A DNA stretch of 64,000 nt from Shouchella hunanensis (GCF_028735875.1 NZ_CP117834.1:1042001-1106000), one strand, 5' to 3'. Positions 1 through 7,488 are shown, counted from the stretch's first letter. Numbers and translations: made by a program. Notes: a model not told the origin generated them from the sequence alone.

Positions 1-746
1 ATCGGAATGTTCCAATCAGGGTGCATACCAGCGATTTGGTGAATGTGCATGTTCCCTGCTCCATTCTCAACTGAAAACGTTGACTGTCCACCTTCACCAT
101 CCCACGTATCCCAATGCGCCGTTCCCTCGGAAAAATCGCCATTCCGCACAAGATTCTCGCCTGTGCTAGGGGATTCATCGCTTTTTTGTTCAAGTGTATA
201 CGGCAACTGCAGATTTGAAGCGAGTTCTGGTGCATTTACTTTGATCTCTGCATCGCCATTCCCAAATCTCATCGACACTTCAACCTGAATCTTACCGTTT
301 TCAAATGCTTTGTAAGCATCTCCCTCCACATGAACCAATTCTCTTGTAAATTGTTCATAAGAGCCTTCTTCTAAAACCCCATCTGTCGCTATTAAATCCG
401 TTTCCTCTACTCGGTCCCACTGCCCATCTCCATCAAAGTCATAGGAAACACGTGCATCGATCCCGATACCGACTGCTGTCCCATTTAAGAATAAATCTGC
501 AACAGCTGTACCGCTTCCATCATACGATCCACTTATCTGTTCGATTAAATACACATTCCCCTCCCCAGATGCACGGATCGTATCTGCTTTTAACCCAGTC
601 CCTTGCACACTCGACAATGAGCGCTCCCCGTCTTGTTCTACTAAATAGAGTGTATTAAATAAAGTTGAAGCTTCCGTATTGTTACTCGTTGTTGTAGGAA
701 TGAACAATAAAGCCACCATAAAGAATAAGAACCACTTTCGTTTCAT
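1..746 (-). CDS. secreted carbohydrate-binding protein, N-terminal part (partial at left edge)
   Basis: The frame is open from an ATG at 746 to the window edge, giving about 248 residues with the C-terminus missing. It starts MKRKWFLFFMVALLFIPT, a typical signal peptide, so the product is exported. Residues 30-185 form a beta-rich acidic domain rich in Gly and Asp ('DFDGDGQWDRVEETDL'). From about residue 200 the pattern NLVRNGDFSEGTAHWDTW is typical of CBM4/9-like carbohydrate-binding modules. Seen: signal peptide and the module motif. Inferred: the missing part is a polysaccharide hydrolase such as a glucanase. A cre-like site and a palindrome lie directly upstream, which fits a catabolite-controlled extracellular enzyme. 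The catalytic family cannot be decided from this part. Confidence 0.72.
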   Translation of the reverse strand, partial: MKRKWFLFFMVALLFIPTTTSNNTEASTLFNTLYLVEQDGERSLSSVQGTGLKADTIRASGEGNVYLIEQISGSYDGSGTAVADLFLNGTAVGIGIDARVSYDFDGDGQWDRVEETDLIATDGVLEEGSYEQFTRELVHVEGDAYKAFENGKIQVEVSMRFGNGDAEIKVNAPELASNLQLPYTLEQKSDESPSTGENLVRNGDFSEGTAHWDTWDGEGGQSTFSVENGAGNMHIHQIAGMHPDWNIP

Positions 747-773
747 ACTAATGCCTCCTTTATTCAATTTTTA

Positions 774-787
774 TAAAAGCGCTTACA
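774..787 (-). promoter_or_regulatory. cre-like site upstream of the secreted carbohydrate-binding protein
   Basis: TAAAAGCGCTTACA matches the CcpA consensus TGWAARCGYTWNCW at 13 of 14 positions (mismatch at the G). It lies 28-41 bases upstream of the start codon, where CcpA binding would block transcription. Confidence 0.5.
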
Positions 788-802
788 TATACGTTCCCAC
801 TT

Positions 803-824
803 AACGAAAGCGCTTTCGTTAACC
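803..824. promoter_or_regulatory. 22-bp perfect palindrome, LacI-type operator candidate
   Basis: The half TTAACGAAAGC is followed by its exact reverse complement, with a central CG step as in LacI/GalR-family operators. It lies 57-78 bases upstream of the secreted protein gene and next to a cre-like site, so a dedicated LacI-type repressor plus CcpA is likely. The regulator is unknown. Confidence 0.5.
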
Positions 825-880
825 GTATCCTACTTCTATGAATCTTTCAATTGGGAAAATAGCAAAGTAGACATTTACTT

Positions 881-913
881 AAAAAAACTCGCCACTAGAG
901 TAACGGTGGCGAG
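881..913 (-). terminator. rho-independent terminator of the YueI-like gene
   Basis: On the minus strand an 8-bp stem CTCGCCAC/GTGGCGAG with a 10-base loop is followed by seven T. It lies about 75 bases after the stop of the gene at 988-1389. Confidence 0.8.
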
Positions 914-987
914 GTGTTGTATTATATCTAATTTGTTGCTCTCAATCTTTAAAACGACCATATTAACGTACAACCAATCTTGCCTAA

Positions 988-1389
988 TTAACTAGCTTCT
1001 AAAACGTCCTCTGCATCGAAATGAAAATGATGATCTTCTATAAACGGATTGTTCACATTAGACGGCACAGATACTGTTGCTAGAACTAACCCGAAAGGTG
1101 AGGCTCTCTTACTATGAACAACGGTGAAGGGTACACCTAATTTTATTGCGATCTGAACATAGAAGGCGTACTGGTTGTAAGGCTCAGAGCCATTAATCCA
1201 GAGACGTAAATCGTTGTCCTTTTCCATTTCTTCAAGCACTGCTTTGTAGACCTTTCCACTGTTTAATTGTTCTGTTGTTATCGCGATAACAACACGTTCA
1301 TAAATGGCATTTAAGAAAAGTCTCTTTTCGTCAATAAGCAGTTGGGGCTTTCCATAAATCTGTTGAAGAATATGCTCATAAACATTCAT
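988..1389 (-). CDS. YueI-like (DUF1694) protein
   Basis: A 133-residue soluble protein. The segment RLFLNAIYERVVIAITTEQL (residues 23-42) resembles the conserved core of Bacillus YueI, whose function is unknown. No signal peptide or membrane segment is visible. The start at 1389 has an AAGGGGG ribosome site seven bases upstream. The gene stands alone, downstream of the doxX-like gene on the same strand (51 bases between), and ends at a clear terminator. It may be read through from the doxX promoter. Family assignment is by motif memory only; nothing catalytic is visible. Confidence 0.62.
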   Translation of the reverse strand: MNVYEHILQQIYGKPQLLIDEKRLFLNAIYERVVIAITTEQLNSGKVYKAVLEEMEKDNDLRLWINGSEPYNQYAFYVQIAIKLGVPFTVVHSKRASPFGLVLATVSVPSNVNNPFIEDHHFHFDAEDVLEAS

Positions 1390-1440
1390 TCACGTTCCCC
1401 CTTACATAGTAGGTTCTAATAGATATGGTGCCGCTACCGA

Positions 1441-1959
1441 CTATGCTGGTTTCTCTATCGTTTTTAACGGTCGTTTTTTATTCTTTACCTTTTCTTCAAT
1501 AGCTGGTGTAAAACGATCGACGCCCAAACGCCCAGCGTTATGCTTGCTTACTAATAACGGAATGGTCATCAGAAGCATAAGTGGATTCGTTGATACAGTT
1601 CCAGCCAGCAAGAAAGATGTATTCATGACCCCTCCGAAAAATCCAGCCGTTTTCGTGAAAAGACCAATGATCAAAGCGATTCCTACGAACACCTCACCCC
1701 ACATAACCATAAAACTAAACAAGTCTGCATAAGGGATCGCTACGTTTTCAAGAAAAGCTACGTACAACGGGTAGGCTACTTCTTCCGTACCTCCTTTTAA
1801 AACCGGATTGGCTGCGGCTGCTTGTAAAAATCCACCTGCGTTAAATTCTCCTCCCATCACTTTTCCGATACCTGAGCTAAACCACATCCACCCTAAAGCT
1901 ATACGTAAAACCGTTAGTGCTACTTGAGCTAATTTAGATGATTGCAAGAACTGTAACAT
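1441..1959 (-). CDS. DoxX-family membrane protein
   Basis: 172 residues with four hydrophobic segments (roughly 13-30, 78-105, 107-125, 126-140) and the early motif RIALGWMWFSSGIGKVMGG, typical of the DoxX/DoxD family related to the small subunit of thiosulfate:quinone oxidoreductase. DoxX relatives in Bacillus are linked to quinone or thiol stress; the exact substrate here is unknown. The C-terminal 30 residues are basic and cytoplasmic. The start at 1959 follows a strong AAAGGAGG. Two Rex-type operators overlap its promoter and ribosome site, so expression should respond to the NADH/NAD+ ratio (inference). Confidence 0.85.
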   Translation of the reverse strand: MLQFLQSSKLAQVALTVLRIALGWMWFSSGIGKVMGGEFNAGGFLQAAAANPVLKGGTEEVAYPLYVAFLENVAIPYADLFSFMVMWGEVFVGIALIIGLFTKTAGFFGGVMNTSFLLAGTVSTNPLMLLMTIPLLVSKHNAGRLGVDRFTPAIEEKVKNKKRPLKTIEKPA

Positions 1960-1971
1960 GGTTTTTCCTCC

Positions 1972-1989
1972 TTTGTGAATTTTTTCACA
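1972..1989. promoter_or_regulatory. second Rex-type operator, overlapping the doxX-like ribosome site
   Basis: TTTGTGAA-TTTT-TTCACA matches the Firmicutes Rex consensus TTGTGAA-N4-TTCACAA at 13 of 14 fixed positions. It lies between the -10 box and the start codon and touches the ribosome site. The same sequence also fits a CRP/Fnr half-site pair (TGTGA-N6-TCACA). Confidence 0.6.
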
Positions 1990-2005
1990 TTCTCTTTATA
2001 CTCTT

Positions 2006-2033
2006 AGTATACACGCTTTCATGAATTTGTGAA
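2006..2033 (-). promoter_or_regulatory. sigma-A promoter of the doxX-like gene
   Basis: On the minus strand TTCACA (-35, 2033-2028), 16 bases, then TATACT (-10, 2011-2006). The -35 lies inside the upstream Rex-type operator, so repression by steric block is expected. Confidence 0.6.
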
Positions 2034-2045
2034 TAACTTCACAAA
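2026..2045. promoter_or_regulatory. Rex-type operator over the doxX-like -35 box
   Basis: TTTGTGAA-TAAC-TTCACAAA is a perfect inverted repeat with 8-bp arms and matches TTGTGAA-N4-TTCACAA at all 14 fixed positions. Rex is the NADH-sensing repressor of fermentative and respiratory genes in Firmicutes. Position over the -35 supports a repressor rather than Fnr-type activation. Confidence 0.68.
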
Positions 2046-2147
2046 CTAATTCACATAGTGTTCATAGTTTTGTTTACCTTGCTACTTTTAAACAATGTAA
2101 TAATCGTATTTCTATCTTATGAGAATCATCCATTTGAAAAAACACAT

Positions 2148-2175
2148 AAAAAAAGCCCCTTCATAAGAAGGAGCT
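2148..2175 (-). terminator. terminator of hag
   Basis: Minus-strand stem AGCTCCTTC/GAAGGGGCT (one G-U pair) with a TTAT loop followed by seven T, directly after the flagellin stop codon. Confidence 0.85.
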
Positions 2176-2184
2176 ACCACATTA

Positions 2185-3045
2185 TTATCCAAGTAACTGA
2201 AGTACTTGTTGTGGTTGTTGGTTTGCTTGAGCAAGCATCGATTGAGACGCTTGAGAAAGAATGTTTTGCTTCGTGAATTCCATGATTTCTTTCGCCATAT
2301 CAACGTCACGGATACGAGATTCTGCAGCTGAAAGATTTTCAGAAGCGTTATCAAGGTTATTAATTGTGTGCTCTAAACGGTTTTGGTTCGCACCAAGTTT
2401 AGAACGTTCTGATGATACAGTATCAAGAGCTGTTTGAATTGCTGTGATCGCTTCATCAGCAGCCGTTTGAGAAGAAACGTCAATACCACTTGCAGCTACA
2501 TTATTGTCAGCATCGGCTTCATCAATAACAGCATTTGTACCTACACCAAGAGTTTCTGCATCAAAAGCTCCGATAGAAAGAGAGATATTTTGACCTGCAT
2601 TAGCACCGATGTGGAATGTACCTTCGAAATCACCAGTCAAAAGTTTCTTATTATTGAACTCTGTATCGTTAGAGATACGTGTAATTTCTTCAGCAAGTGC
2701 ATCTACTTCTTTTTGAATTTCTGCACGATCTTCATCAGTAGCAGTGTCATTGGCAGATTGTACTGCTAACTCACGCATACGTTGAAGGATTGAGTGTGTT
2801 TCGTTTAAAGCACCTTCAGCTGTTTGGATCATAGAGATACCATCTTGAGCGTTACGGCTCGCTTGATCTAAACCACGAACTTGCGCGCGCATTTTTTCAG
2901 AGATTGCTAGACCTGCTGCGTCATCGCCTGCACGGTTAATGCGAAGACCTGAAGATAATTTTTCTTGTGCTTTTGCTGCCATTCCTTGGTTTACGCCAAG
3001 TTGACGGTGAGCGTTCATTGCGCTCAAATTGTTGTTGATAATCAT
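2185..3045 (-). CDS. hag: flagellin
   Basis: 286 residues. The N-terminal D0/D1 part (MIINNNLSAMNAHRQL, then SSGLRINRAGDDAAGLAISE) and the C-terminal part (ESRIRDVDMAKEIMEFTKQN, ending in QQPQQVLQLLG) are the classical flagellin ends that pack into the filament core. The middle domain (about 150-200) is short and acidic, as in compact Bacillus flagellins. The protein is exported by the flagellar type III apparatus, so there is no signal peptide. Expression is predicted from a sigma-D promoter, with a leader that carries CsrA-like sites. No other flagellar gene is in the window, so hag stands alone here. Confidence 0.97.
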   Translation of the reverse strand: MIINNNLSAMNAHRQLGVNQGMAAKAQEKLSSGLRINRAGDDAAGLAISEKMRAQVRGLDQASRNAQDGISMIQTAEGALNETHSILQRMRELAVQSANDTATDEDRAEIQKEVDALAEEITRISNDTEFNNKKLLTGDFEGTFHIGANAGQNISLSIGAFDAETLGVGTNAVIDEADADNNVAASGIDVSSQTAADEAITAIQTALDTVSSERSKLGANQNRLEHTINNLDNASENLSAAESRIRDVDMAKEIMEFTKQNILSQASQSMLAQANQQPQQVLQLLG

Positions 3046-3053
3046 TATTCAAC

Positions 3054-3094
3054 ACATCCTTATGTTTTTTTGATCTCCACATCCGTTTGGAGAT
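3054..3094 (-). promoter_or_regulatory. hag leader with two CsrA-like binding sites
   Basis: On the minus strand the leader forms a 7-bp stem ATCTCCA/TGGAGAT (3073-3094) that shows AACGGATG in its 8-base loop. A second GGA site, ACATAAGGATGTG, overlaps the ribosome site (3054-3065). Both fit the CsrA consensus (ARGGAUG, preferably in a loop). In B. subtilis CsrA binds two comparable sites in the hag leader and blocks translation until FliW frees it; the same arrangement is inferred here. Confidence 0.6.
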
Positions 3095-3118
3095 TGTCTT
3101 GCGGTGTTGCTACTCTAT

Positions 3119-3145
3119 ATATCGAACGGATTTTTAAGATGTTTA
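3119..3145 (-). promoter_or_regulatory. sigma-D promoter of hag
   Basis: Minus strand TAAA (3145-3142), 15 bases, then TTCGATAT (3126-3119), against the sigma-D consensus TAAA-N15-GCCGATAT. Only the first two -10 bases differ. Confidence 0.75.
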
Positions 3146-3187
3146 TAGTTTTTTAAAAGATTTTTTATGATAGCCTGAAAACAATTA

Positions 3188-3216
3188 AAAACCCCTGACA
3201 CATTGGTCAAGGGTTC
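3188..3216 (-). terminator. terminator of the peptidoglycan-binding protein gene
   Basis: Minus-strand stem ACCCTTGAC/GTCAGGGGT followed by a T run; it lies 16 bases after the stop codon at 3232. Confidence 0.8.
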
Positions 3217-3231
3217 TCCATTTATTGTTCT

Positions 3232-3831
3232 TTACGATTGTGGATCGGCTTCGACGACATCGCCATTTTTATAGACGTTGTAAAATCCGACTGTGCCGGA
3301 GCCGCCGCTATCAATTAAGTCTTGGCTTTGTGCTTTAAGGGAGTAGAAGTGGTTCCCTTCTGAATCTTCTCTTAAGACACCGTCACTACTAAAGATGAGG
3401 TCATCATTTTGAAGTTCATCTTCTGCATAGTGAATCGCTGTTTCTACTGGGAATTGTGCGTCATCATACTCTGAGAACAGCGCTACCCACGTATTGACGC
3501 CAACAATGCCGTCAGCAATCAGTCCGTGTTCGGCTTGAAAAGCCTTGACTTGTTCTTCCGTGTTTGGTCCAAATACCCCATCAACCTCGGTTTCAAATCC
3601 AGCTTGGCTGATCGTAAATTGAACAAAGTCAACTTCATTTCCATACATACCTGTGCTTCCTTGCGTAAGCGTCGGCTGGTGTTCTGGAGCGATGTTTAAT
3701 ACATTTTCATATTCATTTTGCTCATCTGTTGCCTGTACCATTTGATTTTCAGAGGCGGATGCGTGCTGCATGGGAAGTGGTGCTGCTACAAGCGCAACCG
3801 CCGGAACAATAGCGAACCATTTCTTATTCAT
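3232..3831 (-). CDS. secreted peptidoglycan-binding domain protein
   Basis: 199 residues. Signal peptide MNKKWFAIVPAVALVAA..., with likely cleavage after HASA (about residue 26). Residues 55-115 form a PG_binding_1 domain: LTQGSTGMYGNEVDFVQ, then VDGVFGPNTEEQVKAFQ and GLIADGIVGVNTW, the usual three-helix repeat signature. The C-terminal 80 residues (ETAIHYAEDELQNDD...) match no family I recognise and contain no catalytic motif. The protein is very acidic, as expected for an extracellular protein of an alkaliphile or halophile. The start at 3831 follows an AGGAGG site. It is probably monocistronic, lying between hag and the siderophore genes. Confidence 0.82.
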   Translation of the reverse strand: MNKKWFAIVPAVALVAAPLPMQHASASENQMVQATDEQNEYENVLNIAPEHQPTLTQGSTGMYGNEVDFVQFTISQAGFETEVDGVFGPNTEEQVKAFQAEHGLIADGIVGVNTWVALFSEYDDAQFPVETAIHYAEDELQNDDLIFSSDGVLREDSEGNHFYSLKAQSQDLIDSGGSGTVGFYNVYKNGDVVEADPQS

Positions 3832-3936
3832 CTCGATCTCCTCCTATTATTCAACTTATAGGATGGCTACCTTCCTAGAGGCAGAACGAAACGTCTTTAG
3901 CAATGGTTACATACTTTTTTAGGTTGCTTGAGTCTT

Positions 3937-4653
3937 CTACACAAGTTTGAGATGTGGACACGCTTCACAGTATTCCATCTTACCGACTTTATAATTAAAG
4001 CAACAAGTGCGCCTTTTTGGTGCTTCCACGTCAGGGTTATGCAAGTAGAGAAAGGAGTGAATGGGGTTCTTCTTGCATGCAAATAAGGCACCATCTGCTT
4101 GTTGTAAAAACGTAAAATCGTCGATGATACGTTGCCTTACAATGGGGCTTATGTCTTTTGAAAGCATTTTGCGATAAATGGAATTGATACGGACAGCAAC
4201 GTTTTCCCACAGTATGTTATAGGGCGCAGAAGAGACTTGTTTTATCGTCATGAGTAACGGCGTGAGATGATCTGCGAATAATTCAGATAGCAACGTTTGT
4301 CGCATGGTTGTTCGATTATCGTTTGGGATCGCTAGCCACAACTCGTCTGCATGAGGGATAGACAACTGGCGTCCGTTTTCACTTATGTACATCTGATCTG
4401 GTGGTAAGCGCAAGACCGCATCAGCGCTTGCCAAGTGATAAAGGGTAGAAGCAGCCACTATTCTGGCATAATGCTTTAGAAAAAGCGAGGCGGCAATCTT
4501 TAGATCCAATGCGCCGCAGCTAGCCATGTAACTCTCTAGAAAAGAACGACAGCCTGCTTCTTCAACTAAATAGGATAATCGTCTATGTTGTTCATTCGGT
4601 TGTTCTTTGTTTATAAAAAACGTGTGGTACTCATCTAGCTGGGTCGTGTCCAT
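3937..4653 (-). CDS. FhuF-like 2Fe-2S ferric-siderophore reductase
   Basis: 238 residues. The C-terminus has Cys217-Cys218-X10-Cys229-X2-Cys232, the unusual C-C-x10-C-x2-C motif that binds the 2Fe-2S cluster in FhuF-type reductases. The N-terminal 200 residues are poorly conserved, which is normal for this family; residues 55-110 (AGCRSFLESYMASCGALDLK...) fit a helical fold. Such enzymes reduce Fe(III) in imported hydroxamate siderophores in the cytoplasm so iron is released. The gene lies 110 bases downstream of the Btr-like regulator on the same strand, in a Fur-associated cluster. The start at 4653 has an AAAGGTG site nine bases away. Confidence 0.82.
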   Translation of the reverse strand: MDTTQLDEYHTFFINKEQPNEQHRRLSYLVEEAGCRSFLESYMASCGALDLKIAASLFLKHYARIVAASTLYHLASADAVLRLPPDQMYISENGRQLSIPHADELWLAIPNDNRTTMRQTLLSELFADHLTPLLMTIKQVSSAPYNILWENVAVRINSIYRKMLSKDISPIVRQRIIDDFTFLQQADGALFACKKNPIHSFLYLHNPDVEAPKRRTCCFNYKVGKMEYCEACPHLKLV

Positions 4654-4762
4654 TTATAGCCAACACCTTTTTATCAAGTTTATTCGACTAGTATACGGCT
4701 CACGATTAAAAAGAACATAGACATTCCAGTCTCATTTTTGGTGATTTCCGACCTTTATATGT

Positions 4763-6289
4763 TTAGCCAATGAATTGGGCAAATTTTTGCAGCATCAACT
4801 TATGTGAATACGCGTTGTAGCTCGTATACAAATGCTTTTCTTCAAAGATTTCATGGACGTGATGGTCTTTTACTGCGCGAATCGATTGCCAGACTGGGTT
4901 GTTTTGTAGGCGACTTAATTGCGTTCGAATCTGCTTGTTACTTGGCAGCTGGTTATGCTTTCGGTACACGGTAACGATGATACGGTCTGGTTCGTATGCC
5001 GCTATCCTTTGCACACTCACTTCCTCTATGTGCGCAATCTGGTCAATGCCTTCCGGAGCCCTTACGTGCAAGTCTCCGTACAGGACGGAGCCGATGTTTC
5101 GCTTTCCATAAATACACTGAGTACCGTCACCAATACCTATAATTAGAACCCGCTCATCCCTTACATGGTGGCGTATCTGTTCTTTCACGTTCTCGACTTG
5201 CTCTCTATAGGCTGTTAAAAAGGCAGCTGCCTCTTGTTCTCGTCCGATGACTTTCGCAATCGTGTTCAAATGGGCACGCCAATCGTCTTGATAATTCAGG
5301 ACGATGGTAGGAGCAATATGGGTTAAAAGCGCTTCTTTTTGGGTTTGAGATTGATTGGTCTTCCCTGTCCGTACAAGTAAATCTGGTTTCATCGCCAGTA
5401 ATCGTTCTAAATCCGGACCTTTCTCCCCTATGGACTTGGTGTCCATTAAATGCTCTAGCGCAGGAAACGATTCATCTATAATGGCCGCGTATGGTTTTAC
5501 GCCAAGGGCAATTAAATGTCCCGTAACCAAATGATTCAAAGAAGCAATCCTTTGGGTCTGTTTAAACGTATGGCTATAAACAGAAGGGGCATAGCCTTCT
5601 TTTCGTTTGAATTTGCGGCTAAAATAAAACTCATCATTAAACCCAACCTGCCTTGCAATCGCGTGCACGCTTAACCGACTCTCAAGCAACAGCTTCTTAG
5701 CTTCTTGCAATCGAACGTGGTTCACATACGCCATCGGACTCATTTTCACATGCTCCTTAAATTTTCTCGCGTAGTAGTCGACTTGAAGCCCCGTTCTCTC
5801 AGCGAGTTGTTCTCGGGTCAGCTCTTGATGATAATGGGTTTCGATATAAAGCTTGCTTTGTGCGATTCGGGCTTCAATGGATTCGTTCATCTCTTGCTGT
5901 TTATCTAAAAGTGTACTCACTAATTCTTGGAAATAGCCATTTGCTCGAAGATAGCCTATATCTGATCCTTCTTTAAAGTGTGTGACCATTTCATCGAGTA
6001 GGTGCTCAAAACGATAAGGCATTTCCGACTTGGTCGCCTTTGGAAAAAGACATGCAGTCGGTTTGAACACATGATCCTCTTCTTTTAATGCAAGGAATTC
6101 AATATAGTAGCCGCTTGTAAGCTCCATTGTCTGATTCTGTTCAAAATGCGCAGGGATAAACCTTATGTTCCTCTCACTCGATGTTATTTCCACTAGGAAG
6201 CCATGATGACCCTGTGCTTGTCTTATCACTTGAAGGCTTTGAGCGTATGTAATCGATGTTAATTGAAGGATCATTTCCTTCCCCATCAT
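4763..6289 (-). CDS. AraC-family regulator fused to a siderophore-binding domain (Btr-like)
   Basis: 508 residues from the ATG at 6289, chosen because AAAGGGG lies eight bases upstream; an ATG eight codons earlier (6313) has no such site. Residues about 1-120 resemble the AraC N-terminal region. About 140-245 hold two helix-turn-helix units (LTREQLAERTGLQVDYYARK and LSVHAIARQVGFNDEFYFSR). About 250-505 form a periplasmic-binding-protein-type domain (IASLNHLVTGHLIALGVKP, then VLIIGIGDGTQCIYG). This is the layout of B. subtilis Btr, which activates siderophore uptake when its C-terminal domain binds ferric siderophore in the cytoplasm. It is divergent from the binding lipoprotein across a Fur box, so it probably activates that gene. 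Confidence 0.87.
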   Translation of the reverse strand: MMGKEMILQLTSITYAQSLQVIRQAQGHHGFLVEITSSERNIRFIPAHFEQNQTMELTSGYYIEFLALKEEDHVFKPTACLFPKATKSEMPYRFEHLLDEMVTHFKEGSDIGYLRANGYFQELVSTLLDKQQEMNESIEARIAQSKLYIETHYHQELTREQLAERTGLQVDYYARKFKEHVKMSPMAYVNHVRLQEAKKLLLESRLSVHAIARQVGFNDEFYFSRKFKRKEGYAPSVYSHTFKQTQRIASLNHLVTGHLIALGVKPYAAIIDESFPALEHLMDTKSIGEKGPDLERLLAMKPDLLVRTGKTNQSQTQKEALLTHIAPTIVLNYQDDWRAHLNTIAKVIGREQEAAAFLTAYREQVENVKEQIRHHVRDERVLIIGIGDGTQCIYGKRNIGSVLYGDLHVRAPEGIDQIAHIEEVSVQRIAAYEPDRIIVTVYRKHNQLPSNKQIRTQLSRLQNNPVWQSIRAVKDHHVHEIFEEKHLYTSYNAYSHKLMLQKFAQFIG

Positions 6290-6386
6290 AATCGAATCCC
6301 CTTTCACAATCATAAAAGTCGTTTTCTTTCATATTAAAACGGAAATATCCATGGACGCTTCTCTCTTGCTTTACTATCATTATAGT

Positions 6387-6407
6387 TGATTATGATTCTC
6401 ACTATCA
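6387..6407. promoter_or_regulatory. Fur box between the Btr-like regulator and the siderophore lipoprotein
   Basis: Two overlapping 7-1-7 elements offset by six bases: TGATTATGATTCTCA (13 of 15 against TGATAATNATTATCA) and TGATTCTCACTATCA (12 of 15). The overlap of two 7-1-7 units is the usual form of a Bacillus Fur box. It can control both divergent genes. Confidence 0.75.
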
Positions 6408-6425
6408 ATTGAAAGCAGGGTATGT

Positions 6426-7346
6426 ATGAACGATACATGGAAAAAAACAAGTCTTGTATGCATGACGCTCCTTCTCAGTGCCTGTTCAACGAGCACAGAA
6501 GAAAACATAGAGCATTCAGATAACGAAGTCATTGAACATATAAAGGGTGAATTTGTCGTAGAAGACAAGCCAGAGCGAGTGGTTGTATTAGATGTACAAT
6601 TTTTAGACCAAATGATGGCTTTAGACGAGATCCCTGTCGGAACCGTATACGCTGAAACCGATAACGGTCTGCCAGAGTATCTAGGGGAGGCGCCTAGTGA
6701 TGCGACTTTGCTAGGTACCTACCTCGAACCGAATTTAGAAGCGATCATTAGCACCGATCCTGATCTCATTATTGCCACAGACACCCATGAAGACATCTAT
6801 GATCAATTAGAACGAATTGCTCCTACCATCATGTTCGATCGAATGGAAGATTGGCAAACCGTACTCCTTTCCTTTGGAACACTCTTAAATCAAACGGAAA
6901 AAGCAGAAACGGTGATAGCCGATTACACAACAAAAGTGGACGAGCTAAAAGCCGATTTGGAAGAATCGGTAGGCGATGAAGTCGTCAGTCTCATTCGACC
7001 AAGGGATGATATGATACGCCTTCACACTACATCCCACCGAACAGCACAAATCTTGTATGACGATCTCGGGCTGACGCCACCAGAAATGGCTACGGTAAGT
7101 TCTGATTCCAGTACGATGATCTCCCTTGAAGTCATGCCAGATCTAGAAGCTGACCATCTCTTCTTACTGCAAGACGACACAAACCTAGACTTAACAGCGT
7201 CTTTCCAAGCATCCTCTGTTTGGCAAGGGCTAGATGCTGTAAAGAACGATCACGTCTACGAGAAAAACACCGGTTTATGGATTGGCTACTACGGTCCAAT
7301 TGCTATAAACTTGGTCGTTGATCAAATTGCAGAAGAACTGCTGTAA
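6426..7346 (+). CDS. ferric-siderophore ABC transporter substrate-binding lipoprotein
   Basis: 306 residues. The lipobox LLSAC puts the lipidated Cys near residue 20. Residues 45-300 are a FecB/TroA-type (Peripla_BP_2) domain: ERVVVLDVQFLDQMMALDEIPVG near the start, DPDLIIATDTHEDIYDQLERIAP in the middle and WQGLDAVKNDHVYEKN near the end, all typical of hydroxamate or catecholate siderophore binders such as FpuA, YfiY and FeuA. It delivers ferric siderophore to a FecCD-type permease. No permease or ATPase gene is nearby, so it must share one encoded elsewhere. It is preceded by a Fur box and followed by a strong terminator, so it is monocistronic. Confidence 0.9.
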   Translation: MNDTWKKTSLVCMTLLLSACSTSTEENIEHSDNEVIEHIKGEFVVEDKPERVVVLDVQFLDQMMALDEIPVGTVYAETDNGLPEYLGEAPSDATLLGTYLEPNLEAIISTDPDLIIATDTHEDIYDQLERIAPTIMFDRMEDWQTVLLSFGTLLNQTEKAETVIADYTTKVDELKADLEESVGDEVVSLIRPRDDMIRLHTTSHRTAQILYDDLGLTPPEMATVSSDSSTMISLEVMPDLEADHLFLLQDDTNLDLTASFQASSVWQGLDAVKNDHVYEKNTGLWIGYYGPIAINLVVDQIAEELL

Positions 7347-7356
7347 CGACACAAAT

Positions 7357-7398
7357 AAAACAACCACCCTTTCGAGATTTAAGGGTGGTTGTTTTTTG
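7357..7398 (+). terminator. terminator of the siderophore lipoprotein gene
   Basis: Stem CAACCACCCTT/AAGGGTGGTTG (7361-7371 with 7381-7391), extended by an A/T-rich base and followed by six T. Confidence 0.9.
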
Positions 7399-7427
7399 TA
7401 TTTAAAGAAGATGATCATTCGAGTTTA

Positions 7428-7456
7428 TTGTTTAAAATTGGATAATTTGTTAAAAT
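7428..7456 (+). promoter_or_regulatory. probable sigma-A promoter of the ATT-start membrane protein
   Basis: TTGTTT (7428-7433), 17 bases, TAAAAT (7451-7456). Transcription would start near 7462, downstream of all ATG, GTG and TTG codons that lie upstream in frame, which supports initiation at 7489. Confidence 0.45.
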
Positions 7457-7488
7457 TAAATTGTTCTTATCCGAAAGGAGGGGTCTAT

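Noticed and set aside
43-658. plus-strand frames opposite the left-edge gene
   Set aside because: They are shadows of the continuous minus-strand coding frame with signal peptide and carbohydrate-binding motif.
2026-2045. Fnr/CRP site reading of the doxX operator
   Set aside because: Not excluded, but the flanking T and A fit Rex better and the position over the -35 box fits a repressor.
7318-7488. upstream extension of the ATT-start membrane protein to ATG 7318
   Set aside because: It runs through the end of the previous gene, its terminator hairpin and the promoter, and has no ribosome site.
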